The position numbers and the translations under genes are program-made. A stretch of 64,000 nucleotides of DNA from positions 2,976,001-3,040,000 of the forward strand of contig NZ_BAAAWU010000001.1 of the NCBI RefSeq assembly GCF_039535235.1, read 5' to 3'. This stretch comes from Streptomyces roseoviridis (GTDB lineage Bacteria; Actinomycetota; Actinomycetes; Streptomycetales; Streptomycetaceae). Below the pieces are notes generated by a model, which saw nothing but the letters and a program-made list of their open reading frames with translations, did not search any database and was not told the origin of the DNA. Each line of letters begins with the position of its first letter. Position 1 is the first letter of the stretch. This document shows, in pieces, positions 52,583 to 59,483 of this stretch.

Positions 52583-53032
52583 TCAATCCTGCGCGGCGCG
52601 ACGGGACTCGCCCGTGGCCCGGACGTCGCCGCCCTCGGGCTCGGGCTCCAGGAACTGCGTGACGACCTTGACGAAGACGTCCATCCGCTCGTCGGGGACC
52701 CCGAGCCAGCGAGCGAAGTCCTCCATGGTCGGCTGCCAGTCGCCCGGCGGCAGCAGATCCGCCGCGAGCGGCAGCTCCTCCGGGGTCACGCGCCCGGACC
52801 GGATGAGCATGTCGCGGACGGAGACCCCGAGGAGCGGGGCGATCCTGCGCATGGTTTCCAGGTCGGGCATGCTCTGCCGCTGCAGCAGCCGGGTCACGGC
52901 GGCGCGATGGACGCCGGCCTCGTCCGCGATCCGGGATTTCCCTCCGCCGCGGGGATTGTCGATGTCATAGCCGCGGGCCCGCATCAGACCTTCGACCCAT
53001 CCCGCGAACTCGTCGAGCCCTTGAGTGCTCAT
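52583..53032 (-). CDS. XRE-type helix-turn-helix regulator
   Basis: A 149-aa protein from ATG 53032 (MSTQGLDEFAGWVEGLMRAR). The helix-turn-helix lies at about 32-75: KSRIADEAGVHRAAVTRLLQ then PDLETMRRIAPLLGVSVRDM. The C-terminal 70 residues are acidic (MEDFARWLGVPDERMDVFVK), perhaps a dimer or sensing part. It is divergent from the WhiB-like gene across 255 bp carrying four related palindromes, which are candidate operators for this protein. Its place next to the tail genes suggests it is the element's repressor, but this is inference. Confidence 0.82.
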   Translation of the reverse strand: MSTQGLDEFAGWVEGLMRARGYDIDNPRGGGKSRIADEAGVHRAAVTRLLQRQSMPDLETMRRIAPLLGVSVRDMLIRSGRVTPEELPLAADLLPPGDWQPTMEDFARWLGVPDERMDVFVKVVTQFLEPEPEGGDVRATGESRRAAQD

Positions 53033-53082
53033 GTAATTACCGCTCCCTCTTACTCCCCCACCCTTCGGGCCCCTCACTTTAG

Positions 53083-53120
53083 CGTGCTTGCGCGCACGGA
53101 ATTACGTGCTTTCGGGCACG
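53083..53120. promoter_or_regulatory. Paired inverted repeats CGTGC-N6-GCACG, 22 bp apart
   Basis: Two identical dyads, CGTGC(53083-53087)...GCACG(53094-53098) and CGTGC(53105-53109)...GCACG(53116-53120), each with a six-base spacer, are offset by 22 bp, about two helical turns. They lie 51-88 nt upstream of the regulator's start. This is the expected form of tandem operator sites for a dimeric helix-turn-helix protein. Confidence 0.6.
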
Positions 53121-53169
53121 CAATCGTGGCGAATCGGTGAAGAGGTCTCCATCAGGGCTTTCGAAGCTA

Positions 53170-53200
53170 GTTGCGAGCTCGCACGCAACATGTCTATCGT
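53170..53200 (+). promoter_or_regulatory. Promoter with overlapping palindrome upstream of WhiB-like gene
   Basis: GTTGCGAGCTCGCACGCAAC (53170-53189) is an inverted repeat (TTGCG/CGCAA). Its left arm doubles as a -35 (TTGCGA 53171-53176), with TATCGT 18 bp further on. Fifteen of its 20 bases match the site at 55890-55909 before the tail genes, so one regulator may control both. Confidence 0.5.
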
Positions 53201-53287
53201 GCTCCTCGCCGCACTCGTCGGCCTCCTGAGTCCCAAGGGCCCCACACGCCCCATGGGCCCCGGGGCCCCGGAACGTGGAGACCCACC

Positions 53288-53788
53288 TTGCACCTGTCCG
53301 ACACCTCCCCATGGCAAGCCGCCGCCGCATGCGCCGGCCTCTCGCCGAACGTCGTCTTCTCCCGACGGGGCAAGGAGGCGGCCCCGGCCCTGCGGGCCTG
53401 CGCCGTCTGCCCCGTCAGCCGCGAGTGCGAGGCGGCCGTGGCCCCCGCCGAGAGCTGGTTCGACGGCGTCTGCGCGGGCCGCCTCTGGCGCAACGGCCGC
53501 CCGGTGAAGCCGCGCCGTCGCCCCGGCGAGGCTGCCGCGGAGGCCGCGCGAGCGGCGGAAGCGGAGGAAGCGGCGGAACTCGCCGCCGCCCTGGACGCCG
53601 CCGCCCTGGAGACGGCCGGCCTGGACGCCGCCGCCCTAGACGCGTCCGCCCTGGACGCGGCCGTCCCCTCCCGGGCGGACACGCCCGCCCCCACCCGTCC
53701 CCGTATCGGCTCGGACGACCGAGCAGACGCCCGCGCCGACGGCCGCACCCTCGTCGGCGCCGTTCTCGCCGGAGGCCCCCGTGGCTGA
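53288..53788 (+). CDS. WhiB-family (Wbl) iron-sulfur regulator
   Basis: A 166-aa protein. TTG 53288 is chosen because GGAG lies seven bases upstream and the family N-terminus (HLSDTSPWQAAAACAG) begins there. The four cluster cysteines are Cys15, then C-x2-C-x5-C (Cys38, Cys41, Cys47), followed by the Wbl turn WFDGVCAGRLWRNGRP. Beyond residue 80 it has an Ala-rich tail with repeats of ALDAA type (LDAAALETAGLDAAALDASA), unusual for the family. Actinophages often carry wbl genes. Its stop overlaps the GTG of the next gene. Confidence 0.85.
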   Translation: MHLSDTSPWQAAAACAGLSPNVVFSRRGKEAAPALRACAVCPVSRECEAAVAPAESWFDGVCAGRLWRNGRPVKPRRRPGEAAAEAARAAEAEEAAELAAALDAAALETAGLDAAALDASALDAAVPSRADTPAPTRPRIGSDDRADARADGRTLVGAVLAGGPRG

Positions 53789-54614
53789 GCGCATGCCGGA
53801 GTCCGCCGACCACTCCGGAACCGCGACGACCGCCGGGACCCGCCCGTCCGACCGGCCCACCGTCGGGACCGTCAGCCCGAGCGGGACCGCCGGCACCGCC
53901 GACGAGCGGGTGCTGCGGGACATCACCCTCTGGGCCGCCTCCCTCGTACGGCAGTTCCCGGAGCTCGCCGAGGAGCTCGCGCCCGGGCGGCGCGGGCCGG
54001 TGGGGAGTGCGCCGACGGCGCCGCACCCCGGGCGGGACGAGCTGATCCGCCAGGAGCGCCGGGAGGCGCTGCTGCTCGAACAGCGGCACGGCCTGGTCGT
54101 CCCCGGGCACGGCGCCGCGCCCGTCCGGCTGCACGTGTCCGACGCCATCCGTGACATCACCGACGGCGTGGTGGAGCTGGAGGAGGCGGTCTGCGCGCGG
54201 CTCGGGCTGCCGCGGCCGCGCCGGGCCGGGGTGGTCGAGCGGCTGCGCCGGGTGGTCGGCCTGCTCGACGAGGTGGCGGGCCACCCGGTGCTCGCCCGCC
54301 ACGTGCGGGACGAGATCCGCCGCATGGCACGGCGGTGTGCCCGGACCCTGGGCGAGGCGGAGACGGTCGTACGGGTCTCGGGGCGCTGCCCCTGGTGCGA
54401 CTCGGTGTCGCTGCGGGCCTTCCCCGACCGGCGCGCGGTGCTGTGCGTGAACCCGGCGTGCGTGTGCACGGACGCGGCGTGCGGCTGTCAGGACGACCCG
54501 TCCTACCGGCACCTGTGGCCGGAGGAGGAGTGGGCCGAGCTCGCGGACGCCTCGGGGCTGCGCACGGAGGAGATCGAAGCGGCGATGGACGACACGAAGG
54601 AGACCTCATGCTGA
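53781..54614 (+). CDS. Cys-rich hypothetical protein, phage-type
   Basis: A 277-aa protein from GTG 53781, which overlaps the wbl stop and has GGAGG five bases upstream, so it is translationally coupled. The N-terminal 45 residues are disordered, the middle (about 85-190) is helical (RDELIRQERREALLLEQRHG; VERLRRVVGLLDEVAG). The C-terminal part has C-x2-C (203, 206) and a cluster of Cys222, 227, 229, 234 and 236, a probable zinc-binding knuckle. I know of no established function. Similar helical-plus-zinc proteins occur beside actinophage regulators. Confidence 0.7.
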   Translation: MAERMPESADHSGTATTAGTRPSDRPTVGTVSPSGTAGTADERVLRDITLWAASLVRQFPELAEELAPGRRGPVGSAPTAPHPGRDELIRQERREALLLEQRHGLVVPGHGAAPVRLHVSDAIRDITDGVVELEEAVCARLGLPRPRRAGVVERLRRVVGLLDEVAGHPVLARHVRDEIRRMARRCARTLGEAETVVRVSGRCPWCDSVSLRAFPDRRAVLCVNPACVCTDAACGCQDDPSYRHLWPEEEWAELADASGLRTEEIEAAMDDTKETSC

Positions 54615-54823
54615 GCTCGACCGCGCTGCCGCTGTCCCTGCCGGCGCTCATCCCGGGCCCGCTCGCCGCCGAGGAGGCGGGAGTCGCCCCGGCGACCATC
54701 CGCAAGTGGGTCCAGCTGGGCCACCTGCGGGCCGCGGGCAAGGCGGGCCGGGCACAGCTCTTCCGCCTGGAGGACGTCTTCGCGGCGGAGCGTGCGGCCC
54801 GGCGGAAGCCCCGTACCTCCTGA
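54608..54823 (+). CDS. Small helix-turn-helix (excisionase/MerR-like) protein
   Basis: A 71-aa protein. ATG 54608 overlaps the preceding stop (ATGCTGA), making a three-gene coupled unit with wbl and the Cys-rich gene. Residues 20-60 have the HTH_17/excisionase pattern: AAEEAGVAPATIRKWVQLGH then LRAAGKAGRAQLFRLEDVFA. Such proteins bind DNA as excisionases or transcription factors. No integrase is visible in the window, so a regulatory role is more likely here. It could also be unrelated to the tail genes. Confidence 0.75.
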   Translation: MLSSTALPLSLPALIPGPLAAEEAGVAPATIRKWVQLGHLRAAGKAGRAQLFRLEDVFAAERAARRKPRTS

Positions 54824-54845
54824 TCGGACTCCCGCCCCCTCCGAA

Positions 54846-54887
54846 CGAAGCGCCCCGTGTCTCACACGAGAGACACGGGGCGCTTCG
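54846..54887. terminator. Strong bidirectional terminator
   Basis: A perfect 18-bp stem (54846-54863 with 54870-54887) with six-base loop sits between the helix-turn-helix gene (plus) and the ATP-grasp gene (minus). Confidence 0.9.
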
Positions 54888-54931
54888 TCATGCCGCCATG
54901 CCGCCACGTCGGTCGTCATGCCGTCACGCCG

Positions 54932-55768
54932 TCACGCCCGCAGGAAGTCGTGCAGGGAGCGGGTCATCTCGGCGGCGAAGCGGTCCCGCACGTCCTCCGG
55001 GACGCGGTCCAGGGACAGGTAGGGGTTGAGGTCCTCCAGTTCGACCAGGAGCAGCTCGTCCTCCGGGGTGCGGCAGGCGTCGACGCGCTGGATGCCGTGG
55101 TCGAGGGTGTTCCAGTCGACGAAGCGGCGGGCGAAGGCGAGGTCCGCCTCGGTGGGGTCGTACGGCTCCAGGACCCAGCGGCGCTCGGGGTCGGGGGCGT
55201 ACAGGGCGTACTGGAAGCGGTCGTCGACGTAGTAGAAGGACACCTCGTAGCGGAAGTCGATCCGCGGCTGGACGAGGATCCCGCCGTACGAGAGGTCCGC
55301 GAGGCGTTCGTACGGCACGAACTCCAGACCTATGGAGTCGGCGCCGGCCTTGGGCTTGACGACGTACTCCGCCGCTTCGGGGAGCCGGCCCAGGTCGGCG
55401 GCGGAGCCGACGGTGGGGATGACGGGGAGGCCGGCGGCGGTGAGGTCGAGGAGGTACTGCTTGCCGGCCATGTCGCCGCGGCCGTGGAGCGGGTTGTAGA
55501 CGCGGGTGCCGAGGGCGGCCGCCTCGGCGCGGAAGGCGTCGTAGGTCTCCTGGTAGTGCAGGACGGGCCCGCTGTTGCGGACGACGACGGCGTCGAAGGC
55601 GTCCATGAGGGCGGCGGCGTCGCGCGGGTGGCACAGGGCGAGGTCGAAGTCGGTGCGCAGGCGGGCGGTGAGGTCGATGTCCTCGTCGCAGTAGCGGCGT
55701 CCTCGGGCGGGGTAGGCGAGGTCGGTGACGTAGAGGAGGCGGGGTCGGGGGCGGGCTGCTGCGGACAC
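54932..55768 (-). CDS. ATP-grasp-fold protein, substrate unknown
   Basis: A 278-aa protein from GTG 55768, preceded by GAGGAG. The C-terminal two thirds show an ATP-grasp pattern: YVVKPKAGADSIGLEFV (lysine and glycine-rich loop), GGILVQPRIDFRYEVSFYYV and the metal-binding LVELEDLNPYLSLD. The N-terminal part (LLYVTDLAYPARGRRYCDED; AVVVRNSGPVLHYQETY) resembles the pre-ATP-grasp domain of RimK-like ligases. It would join an acid to an amine or amino acid. It lies antisense inside the accessory region, diverging from the tail operon; whether it belongs to it is open. Confidence 0.75.
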   Translation of the reverse strand: MSAAARPRPRLLYVTDLAYPARGRRYCDEDIDLTARLRTDFDLALCHPRDAAALMDAFDAVVVRNSGPVLHYQETYDAFRAEAAALGTRVYNPLHGRGDMAGKQYLLDLTAAGLPVIPTVGSAADLGRLPEAAEYVVKPKAGADSIGLEFVPYERLADLSYGGILVQPRIDFRYEVSFYYVDDRFQYALYAPDPERRWVLEPYDPTEADLAFARRFVDWNTLDHGIQRVDACRTPEDELLLVELEDLNPYLSLDRVPEDVRDRFAAEMTRSLHDFLRA

Positions 55769-56090
55769 GGGCGGCTCCTCTGGTTGGGGTGCGCCCCAAC
55801 CTACCGTTCCGCCGTTTCACAGAAAGTCCCAGGTCAGCGGGCTGACAGCTCCGCTTTGCGGAGGATCGACGAAACCGCTCACCGAATTAGTTGCGTGCGC
55901 GCACGCTCTCTGTCACAGTTGGTGCAGCGGCGGAGCTGTGCCCGCGAGACGGGCCGCAGGCTCCGCCGTTCGCCGTCCGGGAGCGCTCCGCGCCCCTTCC
56001 CCCTTCGCCCGCGTCGAGCGCCCCGGACGGCCCCCCGCACCACCCCGCGCAGCACCGTCCCGCCCTCCCCTTCCATCGAGGAGATCCGTC
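55769..56090. other. Divergent promoter region before tail genes (322 bp)
   Basis: No gene supported. It contains the palindrome-promoter described at 55890 and, from 55930 to 56070, a GC-rich leader without clear features. The ATP-grasp promoter must also lie here. Confidence 0.6.
55890..55919 (+). promoter_or_regulatory. Promoter with overlapping palindrome upstream of tail operon
   Basis: GTTGCGTGCGCGCACGCTCT (55890-55909) contains the perfect 14-bp palindrome GCGTGCGCGCACGC. TTGCGT (55891-55896) and CACAGT (55914-55919), 17 bp apart, can serve as -35 and -10. The palindrome overlaps the -35, as at the WhiB promoter at 53170, whose sequence is closely related. Confidence 0.5.
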
Positions 56091-56498
56091 ATGACCACTC
56101 CCCCGAGTGCGTTCCCGGACGTCGAGAAGCTGGTCGTCGACGTCCTCAAGGCCGACCCGGCCCTTGCCGGCGTCACGGTCGCCGTACAGGCGCCGGCCGG
56201 CTTCGACGGCACGCAGAACGCCGTCCTGGTGAACCGCCGCGGCGGCGCCTGGATCGGTGACCTGCACGTCGACAAGCCGCTGATCGAGTTCGAGGTGTAC
56301 GGGCCGACCAAGAACGCGGCCCACCTCACCGCCAACGCCGCCCGGCGCGCGCTGCTCGCCACCATCGGCAAGCAGATCGGCGTGAACTTCGTGAGCGACG
56401 TCGAGGAGCAGGACGGGCCGCGCTGGCTGCCCGACTACCTCTACCGGGGCGCCAACCGCTACCTCTGCGTCATCCAGCTCTCCCTGAACGTCTTCTAG
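56091..56498 (+). CDS. Phage tail terminator-like protein
   Basis: A 135-aa protein from ATG 56091, with GAGGAG upstream. The sequence FPDVEKLVVDVLKADPALAG, then LVNRRGGAWIGDLHVDKPLI, and the C-terminal RYLCVIQLSLNVF resembles siphovirus tail-terminator proteins, which cap the tail tube and join it to the head. The position just before the tail tube gene fits. In a headless particle this protein would close the upper tube end. Identification rests on pattern and gene order. Confidence 0.6.
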   Translation: MTTPPSAFPDVEKLVVDVLKADPALAGVTVAVQAPAGFDGTQNAVLVNRRGGAWIGDLHVDKPLIEFEVYGPTKNAAHLTANAARRALLATIGKQIGVNFVSDVEEQDGPRWLPDYLYRGANRYLCVIQLSLNVF

Positions 56499-56552
56499 AC
56501 GCCCAGGCCCAGGAGCGCTCCCCCGGCGTCGTCACGACGCCCCCACAGACCA

Positions 56553-56577
56553 GGCCTCGCCGAACCGGCGGGGCCTT
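56553..56577 (+). terminator. Terminator-like hairpin after tail terminator gene
   Basis: An 11-bp stem with one G-T pair (56553-56563 with 56567-56577), three-base loop, then TTG. It lies 54 nt past the stop and before the tube gene and may attenuate transcription. Confidence 0.6.
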
Positions 56578-56650
56578 TGCCGTACCCGGGCCCGGAATCC
56601 GTCCGGCCGGGGACGGCGCCCTCACCCTCTCACCAAGGAGAAACCCCACC

Positions 56651-57253
56651 ATGGCAGGAAACAACTCGGCCGAGATCCGCGTCGCAGGCACCGGCAAGCT
56701 CTACGTGGCCACGGTCGGCACCGCCGCGCCGACCTTCGGCGCCGGCGAGTCCTCCGCCGACTGGAGTGGCTGGACCGACCTCGGTTACACCACCGGTGAC
56801 GGCGTGACCTTCTCGAAGAAGGACAAGCTGGAGGCCATCGACTCGTGGCAGTCGGTCTCCCCGGTCCACTACATCTACTCGGCCCGTGACCTCTCGCTGA
56901 AGTTCTCCATGCTCCAGTTCAACGAGGACACGCTGCCCTTCTTCATGGGCGGCGGCAAGGTCGAGGCGGACCCGGCCACGTCGACCGAGGTCTTCAAGTA
57001 CGAGATCGCCGAGCGTCCGTTCGCGGACGTGCGCGCTCTCGGCCTGGAGTTCACCGACGTCAAGGCCGGTGGCACCGCGGTCACCTACCGCTTCATCATC
57101 CCGCGCGGCCAGGTCACCGCCTCCGACGACATCAAGCTGGCCCGCAAGGCGGCGTCCACCCTGGGCATCACCTTCAGCGCCATGTCGAACGGCAACGGCA
57201 AGCCGCTGGCCACCTTCCTCATGAAGGACAGCCAGTACGGCGCGGCCGTCTGA
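56651..57253 (+). CDS. Major tail (tube) protein
   Basis: A 200-aa protein from ATG 56651 with GGAGAAA upstream. It has the typical actinophage tube pattern: AEIRVAGTGKLYVATVGTAA, WTDLGYTTGDGVTFSKKDKL, FKYEIAERPFADVRALGLEF and the C-terminal TLGITFSAMSNGNGKPLATF. Copies stack in rings to form the non-contractile tail tube. No sheath protein follows, which argues against a contractile tail. A strong hairpin just downstream should give high transcript levels of this structural gene relative to later ones. Confidence 0.75.
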   Translation: MAGNNSAEIRVAGTGKLYVATVGTAAPTFGAGESSADWSGWTDLGYTTGDGVTFSKKDKLEAIDSWQSVSPVHYIYSARDLSLKFSMLQFNEDTLPFFMGGGKVEADPATSTEVFKYEIAERPFADVRALGLEFTDVKAGGTAVTYRFIIPRGQVTASDDIKLARKAASTLGITFSAMSNGNGKPLATFLMKDSQYGAAV

Positions 57254-57266
57254 TCCAGCCCCACCC

Positions 57267-57297
57267 GGGGCGGGACGGCACACCGCCGTCCCGCCCC
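57267..57297 (+). terminator. Strong hairpin after the tube gene
   Basis: A perfect 13-bp stem (57267-57279 with 57285-57297) with a five-base loop, 13 nt after the tube stop. Probably a partial terminator that sets the excess of tube protein. Confidence 0.8.
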
Positions 57298-57351
57298 GCC
57301 CCCTCTCCTCATTCATCCACGCGACCCACGCGAACAAGGAGTACGCACACC

Positions 57352-57642
57352 ATGGCCCGTTTCGACGTCAACGCCGCTCGCGCCCAGCGACTGGAGGCCC
57401 ACGGCCGCACCTGGTCCTTCGAGCTGGACGGCGAGTCCTTCACGCTTCCCACCGAGCTGTCCCGCAAGACCGCGAAGGCGCTGCGCAAGCTCGACGACAA
57501 CGACGTGGACGGTCTGCTCGCGCTCCTGATGGGTGAGGAGCAGTTCGCCCGCTTCGAGGAGCACGACATCACGATGCAGGACATCGCCGCGATCCTCGAG
57601 GCCTACGGCAAGGAGACCGGGCTCGGCCTGGGGGAAGACTGA
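57352..57642 (+). CDS. Tail assembly chaperone, short form (gpG-like)
   Basis: A 96-aa protein from ATG 57352 (MARFDVNAARAQRLEAHGRT), with WSFELDGESFTLPTELSRKT and a helical C-terminal half. Its place between the tube and tape-measure genes is that of the lambda G gene, whose product coats the tape-measure protein during tail assembly. The final codons (CTG GGG GAA GAC TGA) form a slippery site for -1 frameshifting into the next frame. See the frameshift extension at 57630. Confidence 0.75.
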   Translation: MARFDVNAARAQRLEAHGRTWSFELDGESFTLPTELSRKTAKALRKLDDNDVDGLLALLMGEEQFARFEEHDITMQDIAAILEAYGKETGLGLGED

Positions 57643-58055
57643 GCCTCGTCGAGTTCGTCGACGAACACGCCGAGGCCCTTGAGGCGGATCTCCTCCGCTA
57701 TTACGACACCGATCTCCTGGACTGGTACCGGGGGGACCTGTCCAGCCGGCGCCTGATGGTGCTCATCAAGCACCTTCCGCAGGACGGGGCCGTGCAGCGG
57801 CAGATCCACGGGGAGGCGGCGGAGTGGTCCGTCACCGACCACCTGCTCGCCGCGACGGTGGACCACCTGGCCGTGGGCAACTGGATGTTCCAGATGGTCA
57901 ACTCCGACGAGGACGGCGACCAGCCCGACTTCCCGAAGCCCGTGCCGCGCCCCGGCGTCAAGGACGAGGACGGCGAGGAGTCGGACGGGGACGCCCCGGA
58001 GGAAGCCGCCCCCGAGGCGGTCTCCCCCGGTGCTCTCGCCCGCTTCTTCGGCTGA
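57352..58055 (+). CDS. Tail assembly chaperone, long form made by -1 frameshift (gpGT-like)
   Basis: If ribosomes slip back one base at GGGGGAA (57630-57636), the short chaperone is extended into the frame ending at 58055, giving about 234 aa. The extension (LVEFVDEHAEALEADLLRYY, then HLLAATVDHLAVGNWMFQMV) lacks any ATG, GTG or TTG before 57756, in the middle of its conserved part, so it needs the frameshift to be made. The C-terminus is acidic (DEDGEESDGDAPEEAAPEAV), as in other gpGT-type proteins that recruit tube subunits. Confidence 0.7.
57630..57664 (+). promoter_or_regulatory. Programmed -1 frameshift signal
   Basis: Slippery run GGGGGAA (57630-57636) followed, after nine bases, by hairpin TCGTCGA-GTTCG-TCGACGA (stem 57646-57652 with 57658-57664). 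The zero-frame stop is at 57640-57642. Spacing and layout match the frameshift sites known from phage tail-assembly chaperone genes. Confidence 0.7.
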
Positions 58056-58083
58056 GGCGAGGCCCCTCGCACCACCCCCCACG

Positions 58084-58125
58084 GCCCCCGGAGCCCGTTC
58101 CCCTCAGGGAGCGGGCTCCGGGGGC
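58084..58125. terminator. Strong bidirectional terminator after chaperone genes
   Basis: A 19-bp stem with one G-T pair (58084-58102 with 58107-58125), loop CTCA, followed by TCTTCCTGT. It ends the first tail transcript and also spans the 3' end of the minus-strand gene at 58104. Confidence 0.85.
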
Positions 58126-58931
58126 TCTTCCTGTGCTCGCCCGGCGGCCAGGTCCTCCTCAAGCGCCCTGGCCCGGTCGGAGAGCCGGCGCCTGCGCGCG
58201 CCCGCGCGCGCTTCCGGTTCGCCGGACTCGCCGCCCCGCCGCTCGCCCCCGCTGCCGCCCTGATGGGGCACGCCGGCGAGCGGCGGCACGATGGGGCGGC
58301 CGCCCTTGCGGCGGGCGACCTTGCGGACCGGCTGGGCGTTCCTGCGCGAGCGGCTCTCCTGGGCGGTCAGCAGGACGTCGGCATCGGGGTCGGGGGCCGG
58401 ATCGGGCGCCGGAGCACGGACCGGTTCGGGATCGGGATCGGGTTCCCGTCCGCGTTCGGACTCGGGCTCGGGCAGCGGTTCCGGCTCGGGGCGCTGGTCG
58501 AACAGCTCACGCTCCCGGCGGACCCGCTCCTCGGCCTCGACGACCACGGCCGGCGGTTCGAGCAGCCGGGCGAAGGGCAGCGGAATGACCCTGGCACCGT
58601 CCGGATTCGCATTCGCATCGGTACGGCGCTGAGGCCGACGGATTCCACGCGCGTCACCCTGGCCCTGGGCGTAGGCGTCGGCGACGCGTTTCTCGTATTC
58701 GCGGCGGATTCGGGGCAATTCATCGGAAACGGCCTCGGCCCAGCCTGCGGTGAAGGCGGCCGTCTCGCGGCGGTCGACCTCGGTGCGGGGCATGACCACC
58801 AGGTCCTCGGTGTCGTACCCGTGCACGTGGACCAACTCGGCGAGCCGCGCGAAGAGATGGGGCAGGTCCGGGTGGGACTCGAGCCAGTCGATGACCCGCT
58901 CCCGCCGGTTAGCGCCCGGCTCCGATTCCAT
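58104..58931 (-). CDS. Hypothetical protein with disordered C-terminus, antisense in tail cluster
   Basis: A 275-aa protein from ATG 58931 (MESEPGANRRERVIDWLESH). Residues 1-95 are helical and include LPHLFARLAELVHVHGYDTE and VDRRETAAFTAGWAEAVSDE. From about 100 on it is Pro/Glu/Arg-rich and disordered (PEPEPLPEPESERGREPDPD). The motif VDRRETAAFTAGWAEAV is nearly repeated in the small protein encoded divergently at 59235 (VSRREAAAYAAGWNDAL). The two proteins therefore share a domain and the promoter region with the SOS box. Function unknown. Confidence 0.7.
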   Translation of the reverse strand: MESEPGANRRERVIDWLESHPDLPHLFARLAELVHVHGYDTEDLVVMPRTEVDRRETAAFTAGWAEAVSDELPRIRREYEKRVADAYAQGQGDARGIRRPQRRTDANANPDGARVIPLPFARLLEPPAVVVEAEERVRRERELFDQRPEPEPLPEPESERGREPDPDPEPVRAPAPDPAPDPDADVLLTAQESRSRRNAQPVRKVARRKGGRPIVPPLAGVPHQGGSGGERRGGESGEPEARAGARRRRLSDRARALEEDLAAGRAQEEPPEPAP

Positions 58932-59234
58932 GCGTCCGCACTGCCTTCCAACCCCCTGGGGTCCCCACGCGCCCCTCGCGCCCCTCGCCCCCCGACTGTG
59001 TCAGGCCCGGGAACGCGTCCTCCAGACTACCCCGCGTCGAACACACGCTCCGTGCGCGGACCAACCCGCACCGGGAGCTGACCAGAAGACACGCCGTCAG
59101 GCGTTTCCCGCTCGACAAACCTCGAACGGATGTTCCACACTCTGTTCGCACACAAGTTCGAAAACGTGGTGCCCCCGCCTCACTCCGCGGCGCCGCCACG
59201 TACGCACGGGCAAGCAACCGGAAGGCAGGCGTCC
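58932..59234. other. Divergent promoter region with SOS box (303 bp)
   Basis: No gene supported. Apart from the LexA-type box at 59122-59137 it contains two more GTTCG half-sites (59144-59148 and 59156-59160) just downstream. I could not assign promoter hexamers with confidence. Confidence 0.6.
59122..59137. promoter_or_regulatory. LexA (SOS) box
   Basis: TCGAAC-GGAT-GTTCCA matches the actinobacterial SOS box TCGAAC-N4-GTTCGA at 11 of 12 defined bases. It lies about 100 nt upstream of ATG 59235 and 190 nt upstream of the divergent gene, so DNA damage may induce this part of the tail locus. Confidence 0.6.
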
Positions 59235-59459
59235 ATGGCTCAGCAGGCCGAGGCATCGCGACCGCACATCCCTCTCGAGGACCGCCTCGCCCAGCTCCTG
59301 AACGGACCCGCCGCCCTCGACAAGAGAGCGTTGCTCGGCACGCTGTGCGCCGAGGTCAGCCGGCGCGAGGCGGCCGCCTACGCGGCGGGCTGGAACGACG
59401 CGCTCACGACGGTGCGCCGCGACTCCCGCCGGGACTCTCGCCGGGACGAGGACGCCTAG
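59235..59459 (+). CDS. Small hypothetical protein sharing a motif with the 58104 gene
   Basis: A 74-aa protein from ATG 59235 (MAQQAEASRPHIPLEDRLAQ), with a helical centre containing VSRREAAAYAAGWNDALTTV and a repetitive basic tail RRDSRRDSRRDED. The central motif matches the divergently encoded 275-aa protein. It is the first gene after the SOS box on the plus strand, and is followed by a terminator-like hairpin. It may be a regulator or assembly cofactor; nothing proves this. Confidence 0.65.
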   Translation: MAQQAEASRPHIPLEDRLAQLLNGPAALDKRALLGTLCAEVSRREAAAYAAGWNDALTTVRRDSRRDSRRDEDA

Positions 59460-59483
59460 CCGCCCGACCGCGCCCCACGCACG

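Noticed and set aside
51930..53140. Three overlapping plus frames of 231-397 aa in the spacer
   Set aside because: All frames are open because the sequence is nearly free of A/T; no ribosome binding site, repeats explain the length, and their ends run antisense over the XRE gene.
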